Shown piece after piece: positions 24,778 through 33,883 of a stretch of DNA of 64,000 nt (position 1 is its first letter; every line of letters begins with the position of its first letter). This DNA comes from Sneathiella sp. HT1-7 (GTDB lineage Bacteria; Pseudomonadota; Alphaproteobacteria; Sneathiellales; Sneathiellaceae): contig NZ_JAJFZN010000001.1 in NCBI RefSeq assembly GCF_020731145.1, positions 992,001 through 1,056,000 of the forward strand. The letters run 5' to 3'. Under the pieces are notes generated by a model, which saw nothing but the letters and a program-made list of their open reading frames with translations, ran no database searches and had not been told where the DNA came from. A program made the position numbers and the translations under genes.

Positions 24778-26082
24778 ATGTCAAATACGCAAGCTTCTGC
24801 GCAGTCTGAAGCAGGAAATGAAACGCCGGCAGGTGAGATTAAGGATCTCTACGAAGTAGGAGAGATTCCCCCGCTCGGCCATGTCCCCTCCAAGATGTAT
24901 GCTTGGGCGATCCGCCGGGAACGTCACGGGGAGCCTGAAAAAGCTATGCAGGTGGAAGTCGTGGAAACGCCGGAACTGGATAGCCATGACGTGCTGATTC
25001 TGGTTATGGCGGCCGGCGTCAACTATAACGGTGTCTGGGCAGCCCTTGGTGAGCCTATTTCCCCGTTCGATTATCATAAGCAGCCCTACCATATTGCGGG
25101 ATCGGATGCCTCCGGCGTCGTCTATGCGGTCGGCAACAAGGTGAAGCGCTTCAAGATTGGTGATGAAGTCGTTGTTCATTGTAACCAGGATGATGGGGAT
25201 GATGAGGAATGTAATGGCGGCGATCCCATGTTTTCGCCGAGCCAGCGCATCTGGGGCTATGAAACGCCAGATGGTTCCTTCGCCCAGTTCGCCCGCGTGC
25301 AGGACCGCCAGTTGATGCCGCGCCCGAAACATCTGACCTGGGAAGAAAGCGCCTGTTACACGCTGACCCTCGCGACTGCTTATCGCATGCTGTTCGGTCA
25401 TCGGCCGCATATCCTGCGTCCTGGCCATAATGTTCTGATCTGGGGGGCGTCAGGCGGTCTCGGTTCCATGGCGATCCAGATTTGTGCTGCCGCGGGTGCT
25501 AACGCCATTGGCGTTATCTCCGATGAAAGCAAGCGCGACTTTGTGATGTCGCTCGGCGCGAAAGGCGTTCTTAACCGCAAGGACTTTGATTGCTGGGGCC
25601 AGCTGCCGACAGTGAACGGTGAAGGCTTCGGCGATTATATGAAGAAAACACGCGAATTCGGCAAGGCCATATGGGAAATTACCGGTAAAGGTAATGACGT
25701 TGACTTCGTGTTTGAACATCCCGGAGAGCAGACTTTTCCGGTTTCCTGTAACGTGGTCAAGCGGGGCGGTATGGTCGTTTTCTGTGCGGGCACGACGGGC
25801 TTTAATCTGACAATGGATGCCCGCTTTGTCTGGATGCGCCAGAAACGTATCCAGGGTAGTCATTTTGCCAATCTGAAGCAGGCTTCGCAGGCAAATAACC
25901 TGGTTGTAGAGCGGCGTATTGATCCCTGTATGTCAGAGGTTTTCTCCTGGGATGATATCCCGCGCGCGCATACAAAAATGATGAATAATAAGCATAAACC
26001 GGGCAATATGGCTGTGTTGGTTTCGTCGAAGTATCCGGGTCTGAGAACGATCGAGGATGCGATTGAAGCCGGTAACGAGTAA
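24778..26082 (+). CDS. ccr: Crotonyl-CoA carboxylase/reductase
   Basis: This enzyme reductively carboxylates crotonyl-CoA to ethylmalonyl-CoA with NADPH and CO2, the defining step of the ethylmalonyl-CoA pathway. It is a medium-chain dehydrogenase/reductase with a family-specific N-terminus (DLYEVGEIPPLGHVPSKMYAWAIRRERHG). AAGVNYNGVWAALGEP follows, and the nucleotide-binding loop is LIWGASGGLGSMAIQ. The C-terminal part (VFEHPGEQTFPVS, RIQGSHFANLKQASQAN) also matches. The ATG at 24778 is chosen because GAGGG lies 9 nt upstream. An ATG at 24769 directly abuts that Shine-Dalgarno. mcd follows after 31 nt. Confidence 0.95.
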   Translation: MSNTQASAQSEAGNETPAGEIKDLYEVGEIPPLGHVPSKMYAWAIRRERHGEPEKAMQVEVVETPELDSHDVLILVMAAGVNYNGVWAALGEPISPFDYHKQPYHIAGSDASGVVYAVGNKVKRFKIGDEVVVHCNQDDGDDEECNGGDPMFSPSQRIWGYETPDGSFAQFARVQDRQLMPRPKHLTWEESACYTLTLATAYRMLFGHRPHILRPGHNVLIWGASGGLGSMAIQICAAAGANAIGVISDESKRDFVMSLGAKGVLNRKDFDCWGQLPTVNGEGFGDYMKKTREFGKAIWEITGKGNDVDFVFEHPGEQTFPVSCNVVKRGGMVVFCAGTTGFNLTMDARFVWMRQKRIQGSHFANLKQASQANNLVVERRIDPCMSEVFSWDDIPRAHTKMMNNKHKPGNMAVLVSSKYPGLRTIEDAIEAGNE

Positions 26083-26113
26083 GCGCAAGCCGTAATCAAA
26101 AGGAAAAATAATA

Positions 26114-27808
26114 ATGACAATGTCTGAAATGACTGAAACGTCCGGCACAATCTTGTTGGACGGGCTGGATGGCCTATGCGAATCAGCGCTTGGCGCGGCT
26201 GAATCTTTCAAGCAGCAGGCGATCATGGCCGTCGCGGATATGACCCGCGGCAGCAATGGCCGGATCAGCGCGGAGCTGGTTGAGGCCAATCAATACGCTA
26301 CCCACGGCCTTGCCTGGCTCGCAACCTACGTGGAGGCTTTGCGCGAAACCCTGAATTGGTCACGCCATCTTGCATCGGAAGGTAAATATGGAGAGTTGGA
26401 ACAGCTCACCCTGCAGGCGGGCTTCGGCGAGTATCTAAGCCAGATCACCGGCGGTATTCCCATGTCTCTCGGGGAAATTATTCGCCCGCAGGACCTAGGT
26501 CTGGATGACGCCGCGATCGCAAAATTCAAGACGGCAGACGTCTTGACGCTTCTTGAATCGGGTTATAGCGCGGCGGTTAAGGAAAGAATTGCTGAACTGA
26601 TAGCCGACGGAATGGACACTGGTCATTTCGGCGATCCGGGACTGGATGAAACCTTCTCGATGATTCGGGATCAATTCCGCCGTTTCGCCAATGAAGAGGT
26701 GATGCCCTATGCCCATGAGTGGCATTTGAAGGACGAGTTGATCCCGATGCCAGTGGTCGAGAAAATGTCGGAACTTGGTGTTTTTGGCCTGACTGTGCCA
26801 GAAAAATATGACGGCCTTGGTCTTGGCAAGATGTCCATGTGTGTCGTGTCAGAAGAACTCTCCCGTGGATATATCGGAGTGGGATCGCTAGGAACACGCT
26901 CTGAAATTGCGGCAGAGCTAATCCTGACAGGCGGTACCGACGCGCAGAAGGAAAAATGGCTTTCCCCGATTGCAACAGGCGAAATACTGCCGACGGCTGT
27001 CTTCACGGAACCCAACACTGGCTCCGACCTTGCGTCTTTGAAAACCCGCGCTGTGAAGGACGGTGATGTATATAAAGTCACAGGCAACAAGACATGGATC
27101 ACCCATGCGGCGCGTGCGGATGTCATGACCATGCTGGTGCGCACCAATCCTGATGAGCCGGGCTATAAAGGTCTTTCCATGTTCCTCGCGGAAAAGCCTC
27201 ACATGACCGAGGAGGAGGATTTCCCGGCCGATGGTATGACTGGTGGAGAGATCGAGGTTCTCGGCTATCGCGGGATGAAGGAATATGAGCTTGGTTTCGA
27301 TAACTTCGAGATCAAGGCGGAAAATTTGCTCGGCGAAGAAGAGGGTAACGGTTTCAAGCAGTTGATGCAGACATTCGAAAGTGCCCGTATTCAGACAGCG
27401 GCCCGTGCCCTCGGTGTGGCGCAGAACGCCATGGAACTTGGACTTCGTTATTCGTTGGACCGCGTTCAGTTTGCTCGCCCCATCATCAAATTCCCGCGTG
27501 TTGCCGGTAAGCTTGCCTGGATGGCTGTGGAAATCATGATGGCGCGTCAGCTCACATATGCGTCTGCCCGTGCGAAAGACGAAGGCCGACGTTGTGACCT
27601 TGAGGCGGGTATGGCTAAATTGCTTGGTGCCCGCGTTGCCTGGAGCACGGCGGATAACGCCCTGCAAATCCACGGCGGCAACGGCTTTGCCCTCGAATAC
27701 CCGATAAGCCGGGTTCTCTGTGATGCGCGTATTCTAAACATCTTTGAAGGTGCCGGTGAAATACAGGCGCAGGTCATTGCCCGCCGTCTGCTAGAAGGCG
27801 CGAATTAA
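26114..27808 (+). CDS. mcd: Methylsuccinyl-CoA dehydrogenase
   Basis: An acyl-CoA dehydrogenase of 564 aa with an N-terminal extension of about 150 residues (GLCESALGAAESFKQQ to GGIPMSLGEIIRPQDLGL). The extension distinguishes methylsuccinyl-CoA dehydrogenases from ordinary members of about 400 aa. The FAD enzyme core has ELGVFGLTVPEKYDGLG, AVFTEPNTGSDLASLKTRA and the C-terminal QIHGGNGFALEYP. It oxidises (2S)-methylsuccinyl-CoA to mesaconyl-CoA and should pass electrons to ETF, encoded 3.4 kb downstream. AAGGA lies about 9 nt before the start. A strong hairpin follows the stop. Confidence 0.92.
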   Translation: MTMSEMTETSGTILLDGLDGLCESALGAAESFKQQAIMAVADMTRGSNGRISAELVEANQYATHGLAWLATYVEALRETLNWSRHLASEGKYGELEQLTLQAGFGEYLSQITGGIPMSLGEIIRPQDLGLDDAAIAKFKTADVLTLLESGYSAAVKERIAELIADGMDTGHFGDPGLDETFSMIRDQFRRFANEEVMPYAHEWHLKDELIPMPVVEKMSELGVFGLTVPEKYDGLGLGKMSMCVVSEELSRGYIGVGSLGTRSEIAAELILTGGTDAQKEKWLSPIATGEILPTAVFTEPNTGSDLASLKTRAVKDGDVYKVTGNKTWITHAARADVMTMLVRTNPDEPGYKGLSMFLAEKPHMTEEEDFPADGMTGGEIEVLGYRGMKEYELGFDNFEIKAENLLGEEEGNGFKQLMQTFESARIQTAARALGVAQNAMELGLRYSLDRVQFARPIIKFPRVAGKLAWMAVEIMMARQLTYASARAKDEGRRCDLEAGMAKLLGARVAWSTADNALQIHGGNGFALEYPISRVLCDARILNIFEGAGEIQAQVIARRLLEGAN

Positions 27809-27817
27809 AAAGTTTAG

Positions 27818-27857
27818 CCGGAAGCGGTCTGTTTAGGGCGCTTCCGGTAGTTCCTTT
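27818..27857 (+). terminator. Intrinsic terminator after mcd
   Basis: CCGGAAGCG and CGCTTCCGG form an exact 9-bp stem with a 12-nt loop, followed by TAGTTCCTTTTTC. It lies 9 nt after the mcd stop and closes the ccr-mcd transcript. Confidence 0.7.
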
Positions 27858-27876
27858 TTCGTTGAGGCTCGCCAGT

Positions 27877-28707
27877 CTACCGTTTTTCCATATCAGCAGT
27901 GAATTCAAAGCCGAGGACGGCGGCAATGGTCGCGCCGAACAGAACAATCCCCCAACTGACATAAAGCCAGATCAGAAAGAGCGGAATGGCCGCCATAGCG
28001 CCATAAACGACCTCATAGGACGGGAAGAATTCCAGATAAAGCTTGAACATAAATTTTCCAAAAAGGAAAAGCGCGGTTGCAATTCCGGCACCGATGAAGG
28101 CATGGCGCCATTTCACATCGCAAGCCGGTACGATGCGATACAGGACAAATAGTATGATGAAGGGGAGCAACATGGGCATGACTTCGCTGAGTAGGGAATA
28201 GGCTCCTTTCACCTCAAATCCCGTTGCTTCCTCGCTGATATCGATCACCCAGTTTATGAGCGTCAGGCTGGAGCCGACCGCAATGGGCCCAATCAGCGTT
28301 ATCAATATATAGGTCATCAGCCGTTTAAACGGATTGCGTGTTGCCGCTACCTGCCAGATCTGACTGAATATTTCCTCGATACTGGACATCAGCATAAGTG
28401 CGGTAATCGCGATACCCGCAAGACCGAAATAAGTCAGTTGGCTCGCATTGACAGCAAAGTCATTGAGTACGGCATCGACCGTTGATATTTTTGAAGGCAG
28501 CAGATTATTGAACAAAAGCGTTGTCAGCTTGACCTTCAGGTGCGTGAATGCCGGGATCGCGGTGAAGAGGGCAAAGACTACAGCTGCCAGCGGCACGATT
28601 GCGAGCAGAGTTTGATAACTCAGGGCCGTCGCCATGCGCAGGCAATGCTGATCCTTGAAATGGTGCCAGATGCGGATTAGCAGCGCGACAATGAAAATAT
28701 TCTGCAC
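27877..28707 (-). CDS. YihY/UPF0761 family inner-membrane protein
   Basis: A 276-residue protein with about six transmembrane helices. The family entry LRMATALSYQTLLAIVPLAAVVFAL and the later WRHAFIGAGIATALFLFGK and IPLFLIWLYVSWGIVLFGA are hallmarks of the YihY (formerly BrkB-like) family. The old ribonuclease BN label does not apply. Function is unknown. It lies 22 nt from the tautomerase gene on the same strand. Confidence 0.85.
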   Translation of the reverse strand: MQNIFIVALLIRIWHHFKDQHCLRMATALSYQTLLAIVPLAAVVFALFTAIPAFTHLKVKLTTLLFNNLLPSKISTVDAVLNDFAVNASQLTYFGLAGIAITALMLMSSIEEIFSQIWQVAATRNPFKRLMTYILITLIGPIAVGSSLTLINWVIDISEEATGFEVKGAYSLLSEVMPMLLPFIILFVLYRIVPACDVKWRHAFIGAGIATALFLFGKFMFKLYLEFFPSYEVVYGAMAAIPLFLIWLYVSWGIVLFGATIAAVLGFEFTADMEKR

Positions 28708-28729
28708 CTCGTCTCCTCAGTCGGTTGAT

Positions 28730-28924
28730 CTAGTCTGGGAATTTAGTGACTGCGAGTTCTCCGCCAATGCTCCAATCTTCCTTGGAAACATCATTGATCA
28801 CCACATGGACACTTGCCTCACTGCAACCCGTGATTCGAGCCATTTCTGTGGTCATTGATTTGACCAGCTTCTGTTTGGTCTCCCGATCCCGTCCTTCAAA
28901 CATTTCAATTCTGATAATCGGCAT
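28730..28924 (-). CDS. 4-oxalocrotonate tautomerase family protein
   Basis: A 64-residue protein beginning MPIIRIEMFEGRD, so the mature N-terminus is the catalytic proline used by the tautomerase superfamily. The tail VVINDVSKEDWSIGGEL is also typical. Members interconvert keto and enol forms of small acids, and the specific substrate is not evident. The gene sits between a YihY gene and a flavin-dependent oxidoreductase. A link to the latter is possible, since such oxidases can release imino or keto products, but this is inference. Confidence 0.85.
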   Translation of the reverse strand: MPIIRIEMFEGRDRETKQKLVKSMTTEMARITGCSEASVHVVINDVSKEDWSIGGELAVTKFPD

Positions 28925-28944
28925 TCTTTGTCCTATTGATTTAG

Positions 28945-30123
28945 TTAAACGATATTATGCTCTGATATAGCCTCTCCTGTCACCAGCCTAGAGAAGGAGA
29001 AGCGATTTAGATCGAGGCTGCGGTATTCTCCGAATGTGATTAACTCGGCGATGGCACGTCCAACGGCGGGTGATTGTTGCAGCCCATGGCCGGAGAAACC
29101 ATTGGCGAAATAGAAGTTGGTGACGTCGGGATGCGATCCCAGAATGGCATTTTGGTCTAGAATGTTATAGGCGTAGTGTCCGGCCCACGCGTTTTCGAGC
29201 TTGATGGCCTCGAAGGCGGGAACACGATGTGCCAGAACCGGCCAGATATGTTCCTCGAACCATCCGTAATCAACATTGAAATCTGTGCAATCGGGATCAT
29301 TCTCCGGCCCGGGCGAACAGCCCGCTAGAAATTGATGCCCTTCGGGGCGAAAATGCACGCCGCTTGGATCAATGATCAAAGGACAGCCGGTAATTTCCGT
29401 TCGACAGCTGAAGCTATAGGCAAATCTCTTCCGGGATCGAACAGGTAGATCAATGCCCGCCCATTTGGCGACTATCGCCGCGGCCGGGCCCGCCGCGTCA
29501 ACAATATAACCTCCAGGAATGCGTGTGCCATCTGCAAGAAGAACGGCGGATACCTTGTTTCTGTCACCGTCAAGTCCCACAACCTCCTTCGCCATATAAG
29601 AGGCCCCGAGGGAAATTGCTTTCTTCCGGAACGCCTGATTAAGACTGTAGGCATCGAGCCAGCCTTCCCCGGAAAGGCCCAAGGATCCCCCGGCGAGATC
29701 AGTGACATTCATCCAGGGAAACCCCCTTGCAAGATCATCTGCGTCCAGCAGGCCGACATTGACGCCAAGCCCTCGTTGGATGGCATTATTGCTGTACAGG
29801 CGTGGAATATGACGATCTTCCGCCAGAAAGAGATAGCCCTGTTCATGGTAGCTGACGTCAACCGGGGTATCATCTACTCCAAGTAAACTTGATATCTGCC
29901 CCAGGAATTCTTGCGTGTACTGAGACATCTGGATATTTTCCGGCGTTGAAAACTGTTGCCGGACACCTCCCCAGGAGCGGGCGGTGGAGCCAAATTCATA
30001 ACTTGGATCTTTTTCGATAACGGTGACAGTGCCGGAAAACCCCGGCGTGGCCTTAAGGAAGTATGCAATGGCGGAGCCGATGACTCCACCGCCGACAATC
30101 ACAACATCTCGGGTTGCTTCCAT
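28945..30123 (-). CDS. FAD-dependent oxidoreductase (DAO family)
   Basis: A 392-residue flavoprotein of the D-amino acid oxidase/sarcosine oxidase group. The dinucleotide-binding motif is at the very N-terminus (VVIVGGGVIGSAIAYFL) and SWGGVRQQFSTPEN follows. YIVDAAGPAAAIVAKWAG is mid-protein, and ANGFSGHGLQQSPAVGRAIAELI at the end contacts FAD. No signal peptide is seen. It probably oxidises an amine or N-methyl amino acid, but the substrate cannot be read. The tautomerase gene follows after 20 nt and may be in the same transcript. Confidence 0.85.
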   Translation of the reverse strand: MEATRDVVIVGGGVIGSAIAYFLKATPGFSGTVTVIEKDPSYEFGSTARSWGGVRQQFSTPENIQMSQYTQEFLGQISSLLGVDDTPVDVSYHEQGYLFLAEDRHIPRLYSNNAIQRGLGVNVGLLDADDLARGFPWMNVTDLAGGSLGLSGEGWLDAYSLNQAFRKKAISLGASYMAKEVVGLDGDRNKVSAVLLADGTRIPGGYIVDAAGPAAAIVAKWAGIDLPVRSRKRFAYSFSCRTEITGCPLIIDPSGVHFRPEGHQFLAGCSPGPENDPDCTDFNVDYGWFEEHIWPVLAHRVPAFEAIKLENAWAGHYAYNILDQNAILGSHPDVTNFYFANGFSGHGLQQSPAVGRAIAELITFGEYRSLDLNRFSFSRLVTGEAISEHNIV

Positions 30124-30198
30124 TAGAGTTCCTGTCCATATAAGGTGTAACGATGTAGTTTTGACTGCTGCATTTCTATATGACAGATCGGACCGTTC

Positions 30199-30393
30199 AT
30201 GATCAATTATTTCATTCTCGCCGCCGTTGTCGCAACAGCTCTGGTTCTGTTATTCGGCGTGCTGACTTTCGCCCGGGGGGGCGAGTTCAATCGCCGCTAT
30301 GGGAATAAACTGATGCGTTTGCGCATCCTGATGCAGGCAATAGCTGTTGTCCTCATGTTGATCGGGTTTTGGATCGTGAATACTGGTAGTTAA
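30199..30393 (+). CDS. Twin-transmembrane (HIG1-type) protein
   Basis: A 64-residue protein with two transmembrane helices (about residues 3-24 and 42-61) joined by a basic loop RRYGNKLMRLRILMQ. This is the HIG1/hypoxia-induced protein signature. Mitochondrial relatives associate with cytochrome oxidase, and a respiratory role in bacteria is likely but inferred. It is 22 nt upstream of the cobalamin adenosyltransferase, an arrangement also seen in other alphaproteobacteria. Confidence 0.78.
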   Translation: MINYFILAAVVATALVLLFGVLTFARGGEFNRRYGNKLMRLRILMQAIAVVLMLIGFWIVNTGS

Positions 30394-30415
30394 ACGTATA
30401 AGGCGAAGGCAGCAC

Positions 30416-30979
30416 ATGGTAAAACTGACCAAAATCTATACGCGTGGCGGAGATAAGGGAAAAACCTCGCTGGGCGATGGTGCCCGGGTGAGCAAGACAG
30501 ATCCAAGGGTCGAGGCCTATGGTGATGTAGATGAAACCAATGCCGTGATTGGCCTCGTCCGGCTTCATGTGTCTGGGGAAGCGGATGAGATGCTCGCGCG
30601 TATCCAGAACGATCTCTTCGATCTTGGGGCTGATCTTTGTACGCCTGAACAGGAAAATCCGAAATATCCTCCCCTCCGGATTGCACTGGAACAGGTTGAA
30701 CGGCTGGAAAAGGAAATTGATCGCCTCAATGCAGAACTTTCACCGCTCAACTCTTTTATTCTACCGGGCGGATCGACTGCTTCTGCAAATTTGCACTTGG
30801 CGCGGACAGTCTGCCGGCGGGCGGAACGGCGGATGATCTCTTTTGGCGATTCGAACATCCTCAATCCTGTTGCCATCGCCTACATCAATCGACTGTCTGA
30901 TTTTCTGTTTGTTCTGGGCCGTTACCTCAATAACAAGGGGGTGGAGGACGTTCTGTGGGTGCCGGGCGCAAATAGGTGA
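30416..30979 (+). CDS. Cob(I)alamin adenosyltransferase, PduO type
   Basis: This enzyme attaches the adenosyl group of ATP to cob(I)alamin to make coenzyme B12. The N-terminal KIYTRGGDKGKTSLGDGARVSK is the ATP-binding signature of PduO/MMAB enzymes. VEAYGDVDETNAVIGLVR and the trimer-forming CRRAERRMISFG helix follow. Length is 187 aa. It provides the cofactor needed by Ecm and by the class II ribonucleotide reductase in this window. The gene lies 210 nt upstream of etfB. Confidence 0.93.
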   Translation: MVKLTKIYTRGGDKGKTSLGDGARVSKTDPRVEAYGDVDETNAVIGLVRLHVSGEADEMLARIQNDLFDLGADLCTPEQENPKYPPLRIALEQVERLEKEIDRLNAELSPLNSFILPGGSTASANLHLARTVCRRAERRMISFGDSNILNPVAIAYINRLSDFLFVLGRYLNNKGVEDVLWVPGANR

Positions 30980-31048
30980 CCTTTTCTGGTAAATTTTGGC
31001 CGGAAATAGACATCTTTCAACTGTGCTAAAATGTCCTGCTTCGGCGAA

Positions 31049-31077
31049 TTGACAGATAGTCATTAGCTATTTATTGT
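31049..31077 (+). promoter_or_regulatory. Putative promoter of etfB-etfA
   Basis: TTGACA and TATTGT are separated by 17 nt, about 110 nt before the etfB start. The -35 is perfect and the -10 matches 4 of 6. This implies a leader of roughly 105 nt. Confidence 0.5.
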
Positions 31078-31189
31078 GCACTGCCGAATAAGAGTAGAAA
31101 CAACGTATCTAATAACCTGAAATTCATACCGTCGGAATACGGGCTTTCGTCGGATGTGAAAAAACTATGACCCTGGAGTAGACCGATCC

Positions 31190-31939
31190 ATGAAAGTTCT
31201 CGTCGCTGTTAAACGTGTCGTGGACTACAACGTTAAGATCCGTGTTAAAGCGGACAAGACTGGTGTAGACCTCGCAAATGTCAAAATGTCCATGAACCCC
31301 TTCGATGAAATCGCTGTAGAGGAAGGGCTTCGCCTGCGCGAAGCTGGTGTCGCAACGGAAGTTGTCGCCTTGTCCGTTGGCCCACAAGCCGCCCAAGAAA
31401 CCCTGCGGACTGCGCTTGCGATGGGTGCCGACCGGGGCATTCTTGTCAAAACCGATGAAATGGTGGAACCGCTTGGCGTTGCGAAACTGATGAAGGCCGT
31501 GGCAGAAGAAGAAAAGCCGGACCTTATTATTGTTGGTAAGCAGGCGATTGATGATGACTCCAACCAGACAGGCCAGATGCTGGCTGCTCTTCTGGGTTGG
31601 TCGCAAGGTACATTTGCCTCCAAGGTCAGCCTTGAAGACGGCACGGCGAAAGTCACCCGCGAAGTTGACGGTGGTCTGCAGACGATTGATCTGAAAATGC
31701 CGGTTGTGGTGACAACGGACCTTCGCCTGAACGAGCCCCGCTATGCGTCCCTGCCGAACATCATGAAAGCGAAGAAAAAGCCGATTGATGAAAAAACACC
31801 GGAAGATCTTGGCGTTGATATCGCGCCACGTCTGACGACGTTGAAAGTGGAAGAACCGGCGAAACGTGAAGCTGGCGTAATGGTAGAATCTGTCGCGGAG
31901 CTGGTCGACAAGTTGAAAAATGAAGCGGGGGTTATCTAA
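31190..31939 (+). CDS. etfB: Electron transfer flavoprotein, beta subunit
   Basis: The small ETF subunit, binding [23 protein letters not shown] at the N-terminus is diagnostic. The signature [13 protein letters not shown] equivalent appears as [16 protein letters not shown] near residue 190, with the preceding [15 protein letters not shown]. Length is 249 aa. The stop overlaps the start of etfA (TAATG). ETF accepts electrons from acyl-CoA dehydrogenases, here including Mcd, and passes them to ETF-ubiquinone oxidoreductase. Confidence 0.95.
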   Translation: MKVLVAVKRVVDYNVKIRVKADKTGVDLANVKMSMNPFDEIAVEEGLRLREAGVATEVVALSVGPQAAQETLRTALAMGADRGILVKTDEMVEPLGVAKLMKAVAEEEKPDLIIVGKQAIDDDSNQTGQMLAALLGWSQGTFASKVSLEDGTAKVTREVDGGLQTIDLKMPVVVTTDLRLNEPRYASLPNIMKAKKKPIDEKTPEDLGVDIAPRLTTLKVEEPAKREAGVMVESVAELVDKLKNEAGVI

Positions 31940-32868
31940 TGACTGTTCTTGTTCTTGCTGATCATGACAATGAAGCGTTGGGTGCCGCAACTTTAAACGC
32001 AGTTACTGCCGCAACCAAGTTGGGTGGCGATGTTCATGTGCTGGTCGCCGGAAATGGCTGCGCGGCTGTTGCAGACGAAGCGGCGAAAGTCGCTGGTGTC
32101 GCCAAAGTCCTGCTGGTTGAAGATGCTCTGTATGCGAACGCCTTGGCCGAGAATATGGCTGCTTTGATCGTTTCGCTCGCGGATGGATATGATGGCATTC
32201 TTGCTGCTGCGACGACGTCGGGTAAAAACATTCTCCCACGCGTTGCGGCACTTCTCGACGTTGCACAGATTTCAGAAATTGTTGAGGTTGTCTCTCCGGA
32301 TACCTTCGTTCGTCCGATCTATGCCGGTAACGCCATGGCAACAGTGCAGTCTGGCGACGCCAAGAAGGTGATTACAGTTCGTTCGACCAATTTCCCGGCA
32401 GCGGAAGCAACAGGCGGTTCCGCCTCTGTTGAAGCGGCTAGTGCCGCCGCAGATAGCGGACTGTCGACTTTTGTTAGTGATGAACTCTCTGAATCGGAGC
32501 GCCCGGAGCTTACATCGGCGAAGATCGTTATTTCCGGTGGTCGCGGTATGCAGTCCGGCGATAACTTCCACCTTCTGGAGAAGGTGGCCGATAAGCTTGG
32601 TGCCGCAGTCGGCGCAAGTCGCGCCGCTGTTGATGCAGGCTTTGTTCCCAATGACTATCAGGTTGGACAGACCGGTAAGGTCGTTGCGCCGCAGCTTTAT
32701 ATTGCTGTTGGTATTTCCGGCGCTATTCAGCATCTTGCCGGCATGAAGGACAGCAAGGTGATTGTGGCGATTAACAAGGATGAGGAGGCACCGATTTTCC
32801 AGGTTGCCGACTACGGACTTGTCGCGGATCTGTTCAAGGCCTTGCCAGAGCTCGATGAAGCTCTGTAG
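31939..32868 (+). CDS. etfA: Electron transfer flavoprotein, alpha subunit
   Basis: The large, FAD-binding ETF subunit of 309 aa. The C-terminal FAD signature is clear: [21 protein letters not shown], then [53 protein letters not shown]. It forms a heterodimer with EtfB, encoded immediately upstream with a 1-nt overlap. A gap of 64 nt separates it from the hydroxybutyryl-CoA dehydrogenase gene. Confidence 0.95.
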   Translation: MTVLVLADHDNEALGAATLNAVTAATKLGGDVHVLVAGNGCAAVADEAAKVAGVAKVLLVEDALYANALAENMAALIVSLADGYDGILAAATTSGKNILPRVAALLDVAQISEIVEVVSPDTFVRPIYAGNAMATVQSGDAKKVITVRSTNFPAAEATGGSASVEAASAAADSGLSTFVSDELSESERPELTSAKIVISGGRGMQSGDNFHLLEKVADKLGAAVGASRAAVDAGFVPNDYQVGQTGKVVAPQLYIAVGISGAIQHLAGMKDSKVIVAINKDEEAPIFQVADYGLVADLFKALPELDEAL

Positions 32869-32932
32869 TGGCGCAAATGAGTCAGGATTTCGGCGTAATG
32901 ATCACGCTCACCTCTATGCTTGGAATTAGGCA

Positions 32933-33805
32933 ATGATAAATAAAGTAAGTGTGATTGGCGCCGGTCAGATGGGCAATGGTATTGCCCATGTCCTGGCGGT
33001 CGCTGGTATTGATGTGTTTCTTAAGGATATTTCCAAGGAACAGCTTGATAAGGCTCTAAAAACGATTGAGCGCAATCTGAGGCGTCAGGTCGGTCGGGGT
33101 GCGCTCTCTGAGGGCGATATCACGAAAGCCTTAAGCCATATCCAGACGGTGACTGATGATGATCATTTATCCGAAGTGGATCTGGTGATCGAAGCGGCGA
33201 CTGAGAATGAGGAAATCAAGAAGAAGATTTTGGCCGCTCTCTGTCCGCGACTTAAACCTGAAGCGATAATTGCCACCAATACCTCTTCCATTTCTGTGAC
33301 TCGTCTTGCGGCGATTACGGATAGGCCGGAGAAATTCATCGGCATGCATTTCATGAATCCGGTGCCGGTGATGCAGCTTGTCGAGCTGATCCGAGGTATT
33401 GCGACGAATGAGGAAACATTCGAGACGATCAAGGAACTTACCATCCGCTTGGATAAGACGCCAACTCCGGCGGAAGATTTCCCGGCTTTTATCGTCAATC
33501 GAATTCTTCTGCCTATGATTAATGAGGCGGTGTATACGCTCTATGAAGGCGTCGGTTCGGTTCGGGCGATTGATACAGCAATGCGTCTTGGTGCCAACCA
33601 TCCGATGGGGCCGCTCCAGCTTGCCGATTTTATTGGTCTGGATGTATGTCTGGCAATCATGCAGGTGCTCTATGAGGGCCTCGCGGATACCAAGTACCGG
33701 CCCTGTCCGCTTTTGGTTAAGTATGTCGAAGCGGGTTGGCTTGGTCGGAAATCCGGCCGTGGCTTTTATGATTACACCGGGGATGAACCGATCCCCACGC
33801 GCTAG
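32933..33805 (+). CDS. 3-hydroxybutyryl-CoA dehydrogenase
   Basis: A 290-residue NAD(P)-dependent dehydrogenase interconverting acetoacetyl-CoA and 3-hydroxybutyryl-CoA. The Rossmann motif VIGAGQMGNGIAHVLA is at residues 6-21. NTSSISVTRLA carries the conserved Asn/Ser and GMHFMNPVPVMQLVE holds the catalytic histidine. The domain 2 sequence NHPMGPLQLADFIGLD also fits. It follows etfBA, making an acyl-CoA metabolism operon, and ends at a strong terminator. It could feed crotonyl-CoA formation for Ccr. Confidence 0.92.
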   Translation: MINKVSVIGAGQMGNGIAHVLAVAGIDVFLKDISKEQLDKALKTIERNLRRQVGRGALSEGDITKALSHIQTVTDDDHLSEVDLVIEAATENEEIKKKILAALCPRLKPEAIIATNTSSISVTRLAAITDRPEKFIGMHFMNPVPVMQLVELIRGIATNEETFETIKELTIRLDKTPTPAEDFPAFIVNRILLPMINEAVYTLYEGVGSVRAIDTAMRLGANHPMGPLQLADFIGLDVCLAIMQVLYEGLADTKYRPCPLLVKYVEAGWLGRKSGRGFYDYTGDEPIPTR

Positions 33806-33828
33806 GCTAAACGCTGCATATCAAATAA

Positions 33829-33870
33829 AAAGCCCCGGAAATCTAGTTAGACTTCCGGGGCTTTCTTGAT
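33829..33870. terminator. Bidirectional intrinsic terminator
   Basis: AAAGCCCCGGAA and TTCCGGGGCTTT form an exact 12-bp stem around a 12-nt loop, followed by CTTGATT on the plus strand and preceded by an A tract that serves as a T tract on the minus strand. It lies between the convergent hydroxybutyryl-CoA dehydrogenase and thiolase genes and can stop both. Confidence 0.85.
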
Positions 33871-33883
33871 TGTAGAGCTGGGC

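Noticed and set aside
31124-31990. Long open frame opposite etfB (288 codons)
   Set aside because: It lies antisense to a fully supported etfB, has no ribosome binding site or family features, and is rich in histidine, phenylalanine and arginine as expected from reading the opposite strand of a biased gene.
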